Position numbers and translations under genes: made by a program. Below the pieces are notes generated by a model, which saw only the letters and a list, made by a program, of their open reading frames with translations, was not told where the DNA came from and made no database searches. Below, piece after piece: positions 46,827 to 60,001 of a stretch of 64,000 bases of DNA. Positions within the stretch are counted from its first letter, which is position 1. Each line of letters starts with the position of its first letter. Source of the DNA: Sclerotinia nivalis (taxonomy: Eukaryota; Ascomycota; Leotiomycetes; Helotiales; Sclerotiniaceae); assembly GCA_029531795.1 (NCBI GenBank), contig JAPEIS010000001.1:7936001-8000000 (forward strand). Direction: 5' to 3'.

Positions 46827-49800
46827 ATGGCTTCCCTTATTGAGGATCCTCGGACTGCCCGCCTTGATCGTTTCTTTCATGATGTTATAAAGGGACGAAG
46901 GACTCTATCGTCAGTTCGAGAAGGGAAAACCTTCATCGAAGCAATATGCTCTCAAAAAGATCCGGCATCAATGGCATATAACTTATTATCCAGCCAAGCA
47001 GGTCTCGATGCAATCCAGACTTCAATGCGCTTTGACACTACACCCTCATTCCTCAATGAAAGCTCTGTTCTCTTACTTCGATATTTGCAATCGCCTTCCT
47101 TGAAAATCATCAACTCCGGGTTAAGCTTATCGGAGCTGATTACTGCCATAGCTGAGCCTCCCTTTTTCTGGGACGGATTAGTGAGAGCATTCAAGACCGG
47201 GCAACTCAATGAAGACGCCTCATATGCATTTGCATGGCTTTTACTCGAACTTATCAATCGTCCTGGAAAACCATCAACAATATATGTGCTCGTGGCGAAA
47301 TCTCCTGGTATTTTGGATGCCATTCTGAACTCATCTAATGGAGACTGTCGAAATTTGGGTCAGAGAATCAAGCACACCCTGTCACTAGATCCATCCGACC
47401 TTGATAAAAACCGCGAGTTCGGGCCAGGCGGTAGACACAATAATGACCATGCAAATCACCGAGATATCTCAATTATGCCCACAGCAGATGAACTTCTATC
47501 CAAGGAACGACCGTTTTTACGTACCCCTGATACATATCTTCAAGATATAGATCCTACTCGGTTGGGAATTCACATCGACAATCAATTTCGACTGCTACGG
47601 GAAGACATGCTAGGTGAAATCAGGGATGAGGTTCAGAAACTTCAAGGCTTGAGGCCTGGACACCATCGAGGCCTAACCTTTGACAACATCCGATTGGAAA
47701 GCATATTTATTGATGGAGATAAGTTTCGAGTGCCTTGGGGGCTCATGTTTCAATGCCAAGATGAGTTACCGTCTTTAAAGAAAATAGACCCCAAAAAGCA
47801 TCAAAAACGCGTCGACTATCTCAAAGACAACCGAACAATCCTTAGACAGGGAACCATTGGATGCTTGTTTGTCGATGGTGAACCTGTAGCTTTTCCTTCC
47901 ATCAACAGAAATGAGGACGAACTGGCCAAGAAACCAGCTAATATCATTGTACAATTTCAAGATGAGACAACGATCTCAACCACTTTGATAAAGCTCAAGG
48001 TGGCTCAAAAAATCAAATTGGTGCAGATGGACACATCAATCTTCGGCTTCGAACCGTTTCTTAGACGGCTACAGGATATGAATAACATTCCTTTGGCCGA
48101 AAACCTTCTTTCGTGGAATGAGGACGACTCCAATGGTGGACCGCCATTCCAGCCCTTGGCACTAAAGGAAAGGATTGAACGAAGCTCTGGCCAAGATCTT
48201 AGTCCGCTTCTTTTAACAGCAAAGTCAATTGTTCTTGATGACTCTCAAATTCAATCTCTACTTGCTATTTTATTCCAAAGAATCAGTCTGATTCAAGGGC
48301 CACCAGGTATATGTCAATCTATCCAGTGATGAAATGAGTACTAATAGAAATTGATAGGCACGGGCAAATCGTTCATCGGAGCTCTAGGAGCCAAGGTACT
48401 TCATAACTTTACATCCGAAAAAGTTCTAGTCGTTTGTTACACAAATCATGCTTTGGACCAATTTCTCGAAGACCTACTGGACATTGGTATTCCATCTTCT
48501 GATATGATAAGACTCGGCGCAAAGTCTACCTCTCGGACGCAGGAGTTAATGCTCAGCAAACAAGCGCCGTCAAAGCTCAATAACTCACAGTGGAATCAAA
48601 TTCGCAAACTTGAAGATAGTCTCCGTCAGCACGAGGCCCGATTAAAAGGTGCTTTTACACGATATCACTCCACAAACGTGAGTAAACAACAGATATTGGA
48701 CTATCTCGAGTTCCTGCCAGACGATATACCATTCTTTGACACATTTATGGTGCCAGAGTCGACCACGGATGGTATGACTGAGGTTGGGAAGAAGGGTAAA
48801 GCCGTGAGTAAATTCTATTTGCTTGATAGGTGGACCAGGGGAATGACGAATGCCGGATCTTTTGAGCATACTAAGCCAAAAGCATCAGAAACCGTATGGA
48901 GAATTGGTCCTGATCAGAGGGCTGCGATGGTTTCGAGTTGGAAATCGGCTATTATAAAGGAGATGGTTGAGGAGATAGATAAAATTGGAAAGCAATTCAA
49001 TACTGAACAGGCAGAAAAAAATGAGATTATTGGACAAAGAGATGCAAACATCATCAAGTCAAAGAGAATCATTGGTTGTACAACGACTGCAGCTGCAAAA
49101 TACTCCGCCGCAATTCAAGCAGCATCTCCTGGGGTTCTGTTAGTCGAGGAGGCTGGAGAGATTCTCGAAGCTCATATCTTTACAGCTTTGGGAAAGAACA
49201 CCCAACAGCTCATTCTTATTGGGGACCATAAACAACTTCGTCCCAAGTGCAATACTTATGGCCTCAAGGTGGAACAAGGCGATGGATATAATCTGGACAT
49301 GTCTCTGTTTGAGAGACTCGTACTTGCCGGTTTTCCGCATATTACGTTGACAAAGCAGCATCGTTCTAGACCAGAGATCTCATCAATAATTCGGCATCTT
49401 ACGTATCCTGACCTTATTGATGCCGATTCGACACGTAACCGGAAAGATCTCCTCGGGTTCCGCGACAATGTTATCTTTATAGACCACACATCTCCCGAAT
49501 ACGATGTAAATGTCAAAGAGATGAGGGACAATGTGGAGTCGACTTCTTCCAAGAAGAACGATTTTGAGGCGAATATGATCCTGAAATGCGTCAAGTATCT
49601 TGCTCAACAAGGATATGGCTCGGACAAACTCGTGGTTTTAACACCCTATGTGGCTCAGCTTAGATTGCTGCTCGACAAACTTGCGATAGAGAACGATCCA
49701 ATCCTTAATGACTTGGATAAATATGATCTCATCCGTGCTGGACTATACGTTGACACTGGTGCTAAACCTTCAAAACCGTCACTTCGAATTTCCACTGTCG

Positions 49801-52800
49801 GTAAGTCCTCCTCTTTTCCGCTTTCTGGGTTAAATGGACTTCTGTATATTTTTGATTGATCACTGAGCACTATGCAGATAACTACCAAGGCGAGGAAAGC
49901 GACATAGTTCTCGTCTCTTTGACCAGAAGTAATTCCAGGCATGATATCGGCTTCTTGTCGCAGCCCCAAAGGCTTAACGTCCTAGTGTCCCGTGCTCGAA
50001 ATGCCTTCATCATGATTGGCAACTCGGACACCTTTATACATTCTCGGAAAGGAAATCTTTTATGGAAGAGTTTCTTCGATCTGCTATCAACCGCAGGACA
50101 TGTTTATCCTGGATTCCCCGTCAAGTGTGAGAACCATCCTAATCGGATGGCAACTCTGTCGTCACCTGAAGATTTCGAAGAACACTGTCCAGACGGCGGG
50201 TGCAAGGAGCCTTGGTTAGTTTCCCTAGTTTTCTAATCGTACGTAGTATGAATATTAAAAAGCTAATTTTACAATGACAGTGGTGTTCTACTCAATTGCA
50301 AGGTCCACCATTGTCCAAGCAGCTGTCATCAGGTTTTCGACCACTCTAAAATGCTATGTAAAGTGGTCTTATCACAAAAATGTCCCGAAGGGCATACAAT
50401 CAAATGGAAATGTCATGAGAATCTTCCATCAAAAGCCTGCCCTAAATGCGAGAAGGAAAAACGGGATGCCGACAAACAAGCAAAGAAAGAACTAGAAGAA
50501 CAGTTGCGACGAGATGAAATAAAGCAAAGACATCAAAAGGAACTTGAAAAGCTTCAAAAAGAGTTTGATAAGACCCATCAAGAAATTCAGGACGCCCGGC
50601 TGAGATCGGAACAAGATGCGGTTCTAGCACAGAAAAGAAAGGATCTATCAGTTATCAAAGATCGTCTAAATCAAGTCAAATTGATACGGGTACCAGATGC
50701 CTCGCCTGCTGTCACCACAAATTCGCCTCTCATCCCCACTGCTCCTAGCGCTGTGTCGCCCACGGTCGCTATCAGTGCATCTGCCGTGCAAAACACTGCA
50801 TCTCCGCATCCCGATGTAACCCAAGCAAAGTCACCGAAGAAAAACAAGGAGAGTCCAAAGAAACTTCAAATACGAGTTGGGCAGAAAATTTCAGCATCAA
50901 AGACTGAGTGGCAACGACAAAAAGATCAGGAAAATGCAATAAATCCGGCCATAGATAAGATCATGGAAATGATCGGCCTTGAAAGTGTAAAATCTCAAGT
51001 ACTACGCATCAAAGCAAAAGTCGATACCTCGAAGCGTCAAGGAACGGATCTTGGGAAGGAAAGACTAGGGTTGATTTTGCTGGGTAATCCAGGAACAGGT
51101 ATGTGCTTATTTCTCAGAACCTTTCCAATAGTACCGGCTGCAGTCCGATTTATATCGTTTGAATGTCTTTTCGATATTGGAAATACTCTGAATCTTTGAA
51201 TGCGGTTCAACAACGTGAGTGGATACGATATTCCCGGTGGACTTGATGGTTGCAAGTCATTCAATGATTTCAAATAAGTTCAATGATTGAAACGTGCTGC
51301 ATGATGCAATCGGCTGTTATACAACAGGTTCAAACAGTCAACTATCTACCTAGTTTTCCCTAGTCGAACTGCACTCGGACTATTGGAGAGCCTCGTCACT
51401 AAATCGTGACCATCGAAATCGGTACCCTCTAACTTTGAATAGGCAAAACAACAGTGGCCAGACTCTACGCCAAAATTCTAACAACACTTCAGGTTCTCCC
51501 GGGCGACGAATTTGTTGAGACAACTGGTAGTCATCTTGCGCATGGCGGGGTAAATGATGTCAAAAAGCATTTGGCAATGCTTGACAAGGGTCAGGGCGGA
51601 GTTTATTTCATCGATGAAGCCTACCAATTGACAGAAGGACACAATGTTGGTGGCAAGACCATCCTGGACTACCTTCTTACAGAAATTGAGAATCTCGTGG
51701 GTAAAGTTGTTTTTGTCTTTGCGGGATATCGCAAGCAAATGGAGAAGTTCTTTGAGCATAATCCTGGTCTGCAATCTCGACTACCATACACTCTTCATTT
51801 CGAGGACTATACTGACGCCGAACTCCTGGAAATGTTGCAATATCAGATCTATAAATTTTATCCATCTCTGATGAAAATAGAAGATGGTCAAGATGGACTC
51901 TACATGCAAATTGCAGTGCAAAGGCTTGGCAGGGGGAGAGGAAGAGAAGGTTTCGGGAATGCTAGAGCTTTAGAAAATATGTTTGTAAGGATTCGTGAAC
52001 GCCAAGCCGATCGGCTGACGAAAGAGCGCAGAGATGGCCTTGGCCCAGACGACAATCTCATCACCAAGGAAGACCTAATAGGACCAGACCCATCCCAAGC
52101 AATATTGAAATGCAACGCATGGGACGAGCTTCAAAGCCTCACTGGTTTAAAGTCAGTTAAAGACTCGGTAAAATTCATGATTGAAATTATCAAGACAAAC
52201 TATGAACGAGAGCTACAACAGAAACCAATTATCACTGTATCATTGAATCGTGTATTCCTTGGCTCACCAGGGACAGGAAAAACCACGGTGGCCAAACTAT
52301 ATGGCCGCATTCTATCAGATCTTGGTATACTGAGCAACGGAGAAGGTAAGATAATAGTTTAACGAGTGGGGTTTTTTACTTCAGTAGTTGGATGAATTCT
52401 AATACAGCATTTCTGACTGTGTACAGTTGTTATAAAAAATCCAGCCGACTTTATTGGAAGTCATATTGGGCAGTCGGAAGAAAATACAAAAAACATTCTT
52501 GCTAACACTCTTGGGAAGGTCCTCATCATAGATGAAGCATACATGCTCTACCCTAGCTCGAAGGGTAGTCATGGAGGAAGTGGAGGCTCTGATATTTTCA
52601 GGGTAGCAGTGATAGACACGATTGTTGCCGAAATACAAAGCGTACCTGGTGATGATCGATGTGTGTTACTTCTAGGCTACGAAGATAAAATGCTGGAGAT
52701 GTTTCAAAATGTCAATCCTGGCTTGACAAGACGCTTTCCGCCGGCGGATGCCTTTAACTTTGCCGACTTCAGTGATCAAGAACTAGAAGATATTCTCGAA

Positions 52801-54706
52801 CAGAAGTTAAGTACATATGGACTTGACGCGACTCCAAACGCAGTAGCTGTGGCCATAGATCTACTCGCGCGAGCTCGAAATGGGCTTAATTTTGGAAATG
52901 GTGGTGAAGTGGAGAATTTGATATCTAAGGCAAAGAAAAATTATCAATCTCGACAGTCGAAATTGCCTGTTGATCAGCGATCCATAGATTTCTTGTTTGA
53001 GCCAGAGGACTTTGATCCAGAATTTGATCGAGCCTCCAGTGCGGAGATAAATTTGAAAGAGCTTTTCAAAGGTATCATAGGATGCGATACAATCATTGCG
53101 AAACTCGATGGATATGTGAAAGTTGCGAAAGGCATGAAAAAGTTAGGAAAAGATCCTCGATCCCAGATTCCAATGAATTTCATATTCAAAGGCCCACCAG
53201 GTAGTTACGACTATATGAAAACTGAGTTTAGCCAGATTGCTGACACCCACACCAGGAACTGGAAAAACGACAACTGCTCGAAAGATTGGCCAAGTTTACT
53301 ACGACCTAGGATTTCTTTCAGAGGTAAAAGTTGTTGAATGTTCTGCGTCAGATCTCATCGGCCAATTTGTTGGACATACTGGCCCAAAGACCATCAAACA
53401 ACTTGAACTCGGCCTTGGGAAAGTTCTCTTCATCGATGAAGCATATCGACTTGGGCAAGGACATTTTTCTCAAGAAGCTATTGACGAGCTAGTGGATGTG
53501 AGTTATTGCTTTCTCTGACGCTGCGTAATCTCAGTTATCATTTGACGAGGCCCTTTCGCCGTTTATGGTCATTTCAAACATTGCCGCTTCCAGCCGCAAA
53601 ATCTTCCTTTTGATTCCTCACTAATTCTTTAATTCTAGTCCATGACCAAACCGAAATTCGCTGGTAAAATGATTATAATCCTTGCGGGATATGAAAAGGA
53701 TATGAACACGCTACTCACAAAAAATGAAGGATTAAACAGCCGTTTTGCTGATGAGATAATTTTTCCAGCTCTTAGCCCTAAAGATTGTCTCCTGGTTCTA
53801 CAAAATGCTTTGGAGAAAGAAAATATCTTTGTTGATGCGTTGAAAGATATGGCCAGCCATCAACCCTTTCTGGATTTAATCGCCGAGCTTTCTAAGCTGC
53901 CCGCCTGGGGTAATGCAAGAGATATGATCACTCTCGCCAAGAGCATGATACGTGCGTTCTACCAATCTGCCACGAATACTTCAGTCAATAATCCCAACAT
54001 TCATTTATCATACCATGATGCTATTGCTTGCATTCAACTCATGATTGAAAGTAAGAGAGACAGAGCTCAAGTGCAAGGACAACCGAGATTTCAATCGTCA
54101 AAACATGCACCTGTCATGGCCAACTTTCAGCAACCACCACCACCTTCCCCACCTTCTGTCAATACCTCCACGTCAACCAATAACAAATCTGATGACAAGA
54201 ATGACGAGCAACCTCCGAAGCCATTATTCAAAGACGATGCATTGAATGATGACATTGGTCGTGATCCAGGTGTTTCCGACGCGACATGGACTCAACTACA
54301 ACACGACAAAAAGTCCGCAGCAGAAGCCGCCCGGCGCTATGCTGAAGAGATGCGTAAAAATCAAGAAGAGCTTCAGGCACTTCACGATGCTGAAAAAAAG
54401 GCCAGAGAAGAAGCCATGCGAGAAATACAAGCAAGACATGCAGTCGAACGTCAAAAACAACTTCGATTGCGCGAGGAAGCTCGACTTCGAGAATTAAAAG
54501 CAAAGGCCGAAAGAGAACGCGTCGAGAAGGAACAAGAGCGGTTAAGATTGCAGGAGGAACAGAGAAGAAGAAAGGAGGCACAAGCCCAGGCTAAATTGAG
54601 AACAATAGGGGTTTGTGTAATGGGTTATCAGTGGATTAAACAAACTGGAGGGTACAGGTGTGCTGGTGGAAGTCATTTTGTGACGGATGGACAGCTTGGG
54701 ATGTGA
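46827..54706 (+). CDS. NFX1-type zinc-finger SF1 helicase fused to three CbbX/SpoVK-type AAA+ ATPases, 2354 aa
   Basis: Spliced model: join(46827..48306, 48358..49800, 49878..50214, 50281..51098, 51443..52345, 52427..53200, 53256..53497, 53639..54706); all junctions are GT-AG and in phase. Residues 1-480: N-terminal region. About 490-1010: UPF1/ZNFX1-like helicase with GPPGTGKS, VVCYTNHALDQFLEDL, motif II VEEAGEI, IGDHKQLRPK, QHRSRPEIS, NYQGEESDIVLVSLTR and LNVLVSRARNAF. About 1030-1140: Cys/His-rich NFX1-type segment (KCENHP, PCGVLLNCKVHHCPSSCH, KCPEGHTIKWKCHE). Then three AAA+ modules with Walker A near 1358, 1636 and 1920, Walker B FIDEAYQL, IIDEAYML and FIDEAYRL, and arginine-finger regions NPGLQSR, NPGLTRR and EGLNSR. 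About 2210-2320: charged coiled coil; the end GYQWIKQTGGYRCAGGSHF is Cys-containing. All ATPase sites look intact. ZNFX1 relatives act in small-RNA inheritance and RNA immunity; the role of this fusion is unknown. Confidence 0.9.
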
Positions 54707-54989
54707 GGAGATTGATCATACCTAGGTATTGTGGAAAATTCATTGTTCTGGTCGTCTCGCGTAGCTTGGAGGATTCGATAACGATTTAAAGATGTTGCGG
54801 TGTTTTGTGGGGTCTGCTCTATTATTCATACTTAAATAATTTGGCCAGGATATCACATTATCCATTATAAGAGTTCTGGTCCTTACTCACCGCACACTCT
54901 TCAATTTTCACTTATAATTTTTAAAATTTAATAATAAATCAACGCTATAATATTTTTTACTGAAAATCTAAATAATCATTAATGAATAG
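54707..54989. other. transition from gene to AT-rich transposon island
   Basis: 3' flank of the helicase/AAA gene. The base composition turns sharply AT-rich after about 54820 and stays so to the window end. Confidence 0.6.
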
Positions 54990-55620
54990 TAGCCAATCCT
55001 TTCATTTCAATCATATCCTCTAATTTACAAGTTAATCTTTCGATATATAGCCTGAAATCTAAGGGATCAAATATCTCCTACAACCTCCTCAACTCCCTTT
55101 TCAATTCCTTAATAGAAGTAGGTACAAATAATAGTTTTCTTAATTCCTCCTTCATCCAACGTTATACCTTTTCAATAGGATTAAGGTCTGAAGAAAAAGA
55201 AGGTTATTAAAAACCTTTAATTTTATACTCTAATCGAGCTGTTCTAGTATATTTCAAATGGATTTTTGCATTATCCTTTATGAATATATATTCAGGCTTT
55301 AGTTCATCAAATAAGGGGAAAATGATTGAAATAAGAATCTGATCCTGATATATTATCGAAGTAATATTTCTCTCGTTCTTATTCTTTTTCAAAAAGACTA
55401 ATAGAGATTTATAATTCCAACCAAAAACCCTTTATATCATTACGAAGGTTCTTTTTGATCTGTATACTGATTTAATATAGCTATTATATTTTTTTTCTTC
55501 AAATTTTCTAATAATTTATATCCTACTATATTTCCCTAACTCGAAAATGCTTTCGTTTGACTATATAACCTTCCTTCAATTACCCCCCAGTAAACACGAC
55601 GGAAACGGATACAAAATGAT
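54990..55620 (-). pseudogene. RIP-degraded Tc1/mariner transposase relic
   Basis: On the minus strand, pieces of a DDE transposase read in order: FGWNYKSLLVFLKKNKN upstream, then FIKDNAKIHLKYTRTARLEY (the second catalytic Asp in DNAxxH), SSDLNPIEKV, WMKEELRKLLFVPTSIKEL, and CKLEDMIEMKGLAT at the end. Stops interrupt it at positions expected from C-to-T or G-to-A changes (for example a Trp codon after NPIEKV). Such elements move by cut-and-paste at TA sites; this copy is dead. I could not identify terminal inverted repeats with confidence. Confidence 0.7.
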
Positions 55621-56235
55621 AAATTGAAGTTGCGCATTTTTTATTAAATTAGGTTGAGTTGGAGTGGTTATATAGACCCTTTTGGAGTTACGTTACCTGT
55701 CTCCTTTTTGGTATAATATCTAGACCGGAGCTGAAGCAATATACGCCCCCGTATGTCTTTCTTATTCAGAGGTTTTCTGAAGCTATATATATGTTGTCTT
55801 TTTGCTAAATGAATTAGAAACTTTTTCATAAAATGGTATTTCTTTAGCTCTTAGTCTAGTATACTATTTTTATTTTCCTAACTAATGAAAAAAAAGAAAT
55901 GGATTATATTAAATTAATACTATTTTCGGCTTATATTATTTTGCTATAAATATGGAAAGATTTTAAAACAATTTAATATTTAAAACCTTTCATGAATTGT
56001 ATTGAAAATAAAGTCTAGATTTGGTTGAAGAAAACGGTCGAAAGTCTGAAAGGAAAACTACAAGATTGTTTGCTGAAAGTGATCTAATCAGGAATGAGTT
56101 TATTGAGGTTCCTTAGGTTCAAAAGAATCGTTGTATTGATAATCCTTTTATTTTTAACCTTTTCGAAATTAATAATGGTATCAATTTTCTTTAAAAACAG
56201 ATTGTTGAGGTTCAAATATAATTTTATTAGTTAAT
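55621..56235. other. AT-rich, unresolved repeat DNA
   Basis: No readable protein. It probably holds the left end of the outer gypsy-like element and the end of the Tc1 relic. Confidence 0.4.
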
Positions 56236-56513
56236 CAGTTAGTTAAAGTTTTGATCTTGTATAGATTCGATCAGATTCTTCCGATTTTGTATATGATTTA
56301 GATCTTGTTGAGATCGAAAGTATATTCCATATGATTTTTTCGTAATATATACTTTGATTTGAAAATGTTTTTGTTGTTATTATAGGTTATTTTCCTTTTC
56401 GGGTTATCAAGGGCCTTTTCTGTTTCGTAAGGTTGGAGGAAAAGTTGTTTTGAAAGTACCAGCTTATAAATTCTGGTATTCAAGGATGCTTTCTTCGAAT
56501 AAAGTTTGCAAAT
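56236..56513 (-). pseudogene. outer gypsy-like element, downstream fragment
   Basis: The minus-strand frame ending at 56298 (FLQPYETEKALDNPKRKITY and following) continues, in frame, the C-terminal pol sequence found at 63267-64000 once the nested element and one copy of its CAAAT target site are ignored. It is the C-terminal tail of the outer element's polyprotein, RIP-mutated. Confidence 0.5.
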
Positions 56514-56676
56514 TATCACGGTGAGGGAAAAGGTATATATAGGTTTGATCTATTGTTATACTACGAGGAGGAGAAGAAGATCAAGGAGGTGATCTGACTA
56601 TATAGAAATGAATATATACATGTATATCTAAGGCATATATAATCATGTGCAGATGAAAAAAGATGAATCTGTAACA
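56514..56676 (-). repeat. 3' LTR of the nested gypsy element
   Basis: 163 bp, with plus-strand ends TATCACGG and CTGTAACA (TGTTACAG...GTGATA on the element strand). It matches 63104-63266 over its full length, with only transitions differing. Confidence 0.88.
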
Positions 56677-57239
56677 GTACTCCCTTCTCAAGAAACCCAT
56701 TTGATTCTAAATGGATATTAAAAAAAAAAAAAAATAAAGAAAAAAAAAAATATAGATCTTTTTTCTCAATTAAATCCTTGAACAAAAATGTATGATATCT
56801 TTTAATGATGTTATATTTTTTATTGTTATAATATATAATATATCTTTAAACAAAACGAATAATCTTAGTGTGAATGGATCTTTGTAGAGTGGGTGTAGCA
56901 ATCGTGTTGTATGATTCCGATTGCAAATTCTGTAGTTCTGATTGCAATATAGTAGCGTCGGGGTGTTTTAGAATTCAAGTTAATGGTTTTGGTTTCTTTG
57001 GATAAAGATGATGATATTCGATAAGAATCTTCTCGTTACCTTTTAAATCATTAACTGGTTGCCAAGTTGGTGTGTAATGTTTCTATTTGATTAAATAATG
57101 ATAGTTATTCTTATTGTGATTATCTAGAACTCCTTCAAATATTCATTTCTGAATAGACTTATTCTTATTGTTGTTTTGTTTCAAAATTCTGTTCTGTATA
57201 GTTAAGGATTTTGATTCGTTAATCGTTGCTTGAGTCGGG

Positions 57240-58240
57240 AAGTGAGGATTAGTATGAACTGGAAGTAAAAGAGAATGATAAAAAACAGGGAAGATTTTAA
57301 TGTTTTCAAACAATTGAATAAAACAAATATAAGGATAAACTTTGATAATTTTGTAAAGGCTGATTTATTTATCATCTAGTTTTTTTGTTTTGTGCGAAAT
57401 CTTTATATTCTTGGTATTGATAAAGACTTTCTGGTTAGCTGTGTAGCGAGATGAGTTAAAGCAGTGGTGGTTAATATAATCCTCATAAGTAGCAATTGCT
57501 TATTGTGTAAGAGTACAAAATTGCTTTAAGATATGTTTTATGTGATTTGTGGTTCTATTATCTTTAAAGAATTCCTGTTTTTGTATTAGAATTATATTCG
57601 GTGGATAAGGTTTATTAGGTTCAATGTTTAGGTATGGATTAAAGCTGTAATTAGCGAAGAAAGGTAAATAATTAGTTGTTTCAGAGACTAAATTATTGAA
57701 TACAAATTCGGTTAAGGGTAGCCAATCCAATCAATCGTCTTGATAATAGTTAACAAAAGCTTATAAATACTATTTCAGAACTGAGTTAATATACTCAATC
57801 TGATTATCTATTTGAGGATGAAAAGCTGAAGAATGTTTTAAGGTAACTCCCAATCGCTCCGAGAGTTGTGATTAGAAACCTGATACGAACTGCATTCCCC
57901 GATCGGAAATGATATTGTTCGAAAGTTCATGAAATGTATAAATATAATTGATAAAAACATCGATTAGTTTTTCTATTATTAGTATATATATATCGATAAA
58001 ATATCTCATTTTGATTAACCTACAGATTACTATTAAGATATATTTATAAATAGAATTATAACAAATATAATCCAGAAGTAATGTAATATAATCGACTAAG
58101 ATATCAGACCATACACGAAAAGGGACAGACAGCGGTTTCAAAAATCCGGGAAATACCGATTTGAACGATTTGGTACGAATACAAAGTTCGCAGGCCTTCA
58201 TATAGAACACAATCTCCAAATGTATATTAGACCACCAGTA
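57240..58240 (-). pseudogene. integrase region of the nested gypsy element
   Basis: At 58219-57872 (minus) are the second half of the zinc-binding motif (ACELCIRTKS), VWSDILVDYI with the first catalytic Asp region, and NNIISDRGMQFVSGF with the second Asp. At 57730-57500 comes [20 protein letters not shown] with [12 protein letters not shown], the usual C-terminal part of the core. Frames are interrupted by stops. Confidence 0.8.
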
Positions 58241-58859
58241 TATACGAAAGACAAGATTGATCGTTTTAATTCGACCAGGATAACCAATAGAACTAGAAAA
58301 ATGAGTTCGATAGATAATTTGGAGTTTGAGTTTATCGTTTGATAGAACCCAAATCTTATCCCAATAGTAAATTCTATTATTTTGAATCGAACAATCTTGT
58401 ATAACGATCCGGAGGGTTTTACAATACTCTTTTGATCATTTAGTCACCGATAGATCGTTAAAAATAGAAATAAATTGATCTGCGATATCGGATCTAGTAT
58501 ACGCTACATCGATTAAGGTATCAATTAATTGATCGTAGAGTAATACTATTATCTCCACTGATGCCAAATTGATATACTTAATTAAATCCTTATAAAGATC
58601 GTTGTCAAAACGGTTTTGAAGGAGAACAACATGTTCTCGATTCTTTAGATATTCATCGTTTGGATCAAAACGATACAATTGATCTTCGTATTTTCTATTT
58701 AATACGTCTAATCGAATAGCTTTGTTTCTTGATTAATAAACTATACAGAAATTATATTGAAACAAAAATTCAAACTATCGCATTTATCGTTGATTGAGAG
58801 CTTTTGTAGTCATAAAATATTCGAAGTTCTTATGATCAGTGAAAATCTCGAATTTCTTT

Positions 58860-60001
58860 TATGAGCTTTGGAGCTCTAAACGCCATTCTTCCATTGTCTT
58901 AATAATAGCGAATAGTTTTTTGTCATAGATCTTATAATTGCATTCCATTGTTGTATACTTAAATGAAAAATAAACGACTGAACACAAAATATTATCATCA
59001 TTATATTGCGAAAGAACTTCTCCTAAAACCCAATCGAAAGTATCGGTTTCCAAAACAATTTTCCGCCTATAATCAAAGTATACCAAAACCAGCGTTATTG
59101 TGAAAGCTCTTTTTAAGACATCAAAAGCTTTTGTATGATCTGCAGTCCAATCCTATATAATATTCTTTTGTAAGAGATCATTGAAAGAGCAACAAATCTT
59201 TGAAAAATCTTTTATAAAACGTTGATAGAAATTGGTGAAACCGAGAAATCGTTGTAAATCCTTTACATATAAAGGCAATTCCCAAGATATAATAATTGTG
59301 ATCTTTTCTTGATCTATTTCGATGTTTTCGATTGTAATGATAAAACCCAAATACTTTGTTTTCGTAATTTCGAACTCGTATTTGTTAATATCAATCTGTA
59401 ATCCAATATCTATTAACTTTTGAACTATTTAACGGACATACTCTTTATACTCTACCGGATTATCAGAGTAGATTAGAATGTCATCGAGATATACAATACA
59501 ATACTTATTCAACTCGTCGAAAAGCATATGATTGATATAATATTGGAACGATGCAAATACATTGCAAAGATCGAAAGGTATAACCAAAAATTCAAAAAGA
59601 CCAAAACGAATAATGAATACAGTTTTCTATTCATTCCTTTCGGCGATTTGCAATTTGTTGAACATTACAATAATATCAAGCTTGGTGTAAATTTTTGCAT
59701 TACAAAGAGTGTCCAGTGTTTTACAAACAATAGATAATAGATAATGATTCTTTATAATAACATTATTTAGTCCTTGATAATCTTGATAAATACAGACCCC
59801 CCCTCCCGGCTTGGCAACTAATAACAAAGGAAAAGCGTATTGCGATCTCGATTCCCGAATGAATCCTTTGGAAAGATTATCATTAAACCATTTACACACC
59901 ACTACCAACTCCATTAACAATAAAAAGCGATTTTTGAAATAAAGTGGCTCTTTACCGGGTATCAACTCAATTTTGTAATCCCAGATTCGACGAAGCAGCA
60001 A
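58860..60001 (-). pseudogene. reverse transcriptase and RNase H of the nested gypsy element
   Basis: 60001-59627 (minus) holds the RT start: WDYKIELIPGKEPLYFKNR, LLLVAKPGGGVCIYQDYQGL and KIYTKLDI with the first catalytic Asp. Near 59500 a plus-strand run (atgtcatcgagatat) is the complement of a Y-[LIV]-DD-type active site. 59350-59153 has the thumb (LQRFLGFTNFYQRFIKDFSK). 59086-58859 has RNase H (VLETDTFDWVLGEVLSQY, then YKIYDKKLFAIIKTMEEWR). Multiple stops separate the pieces. Confidence 0.85.
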
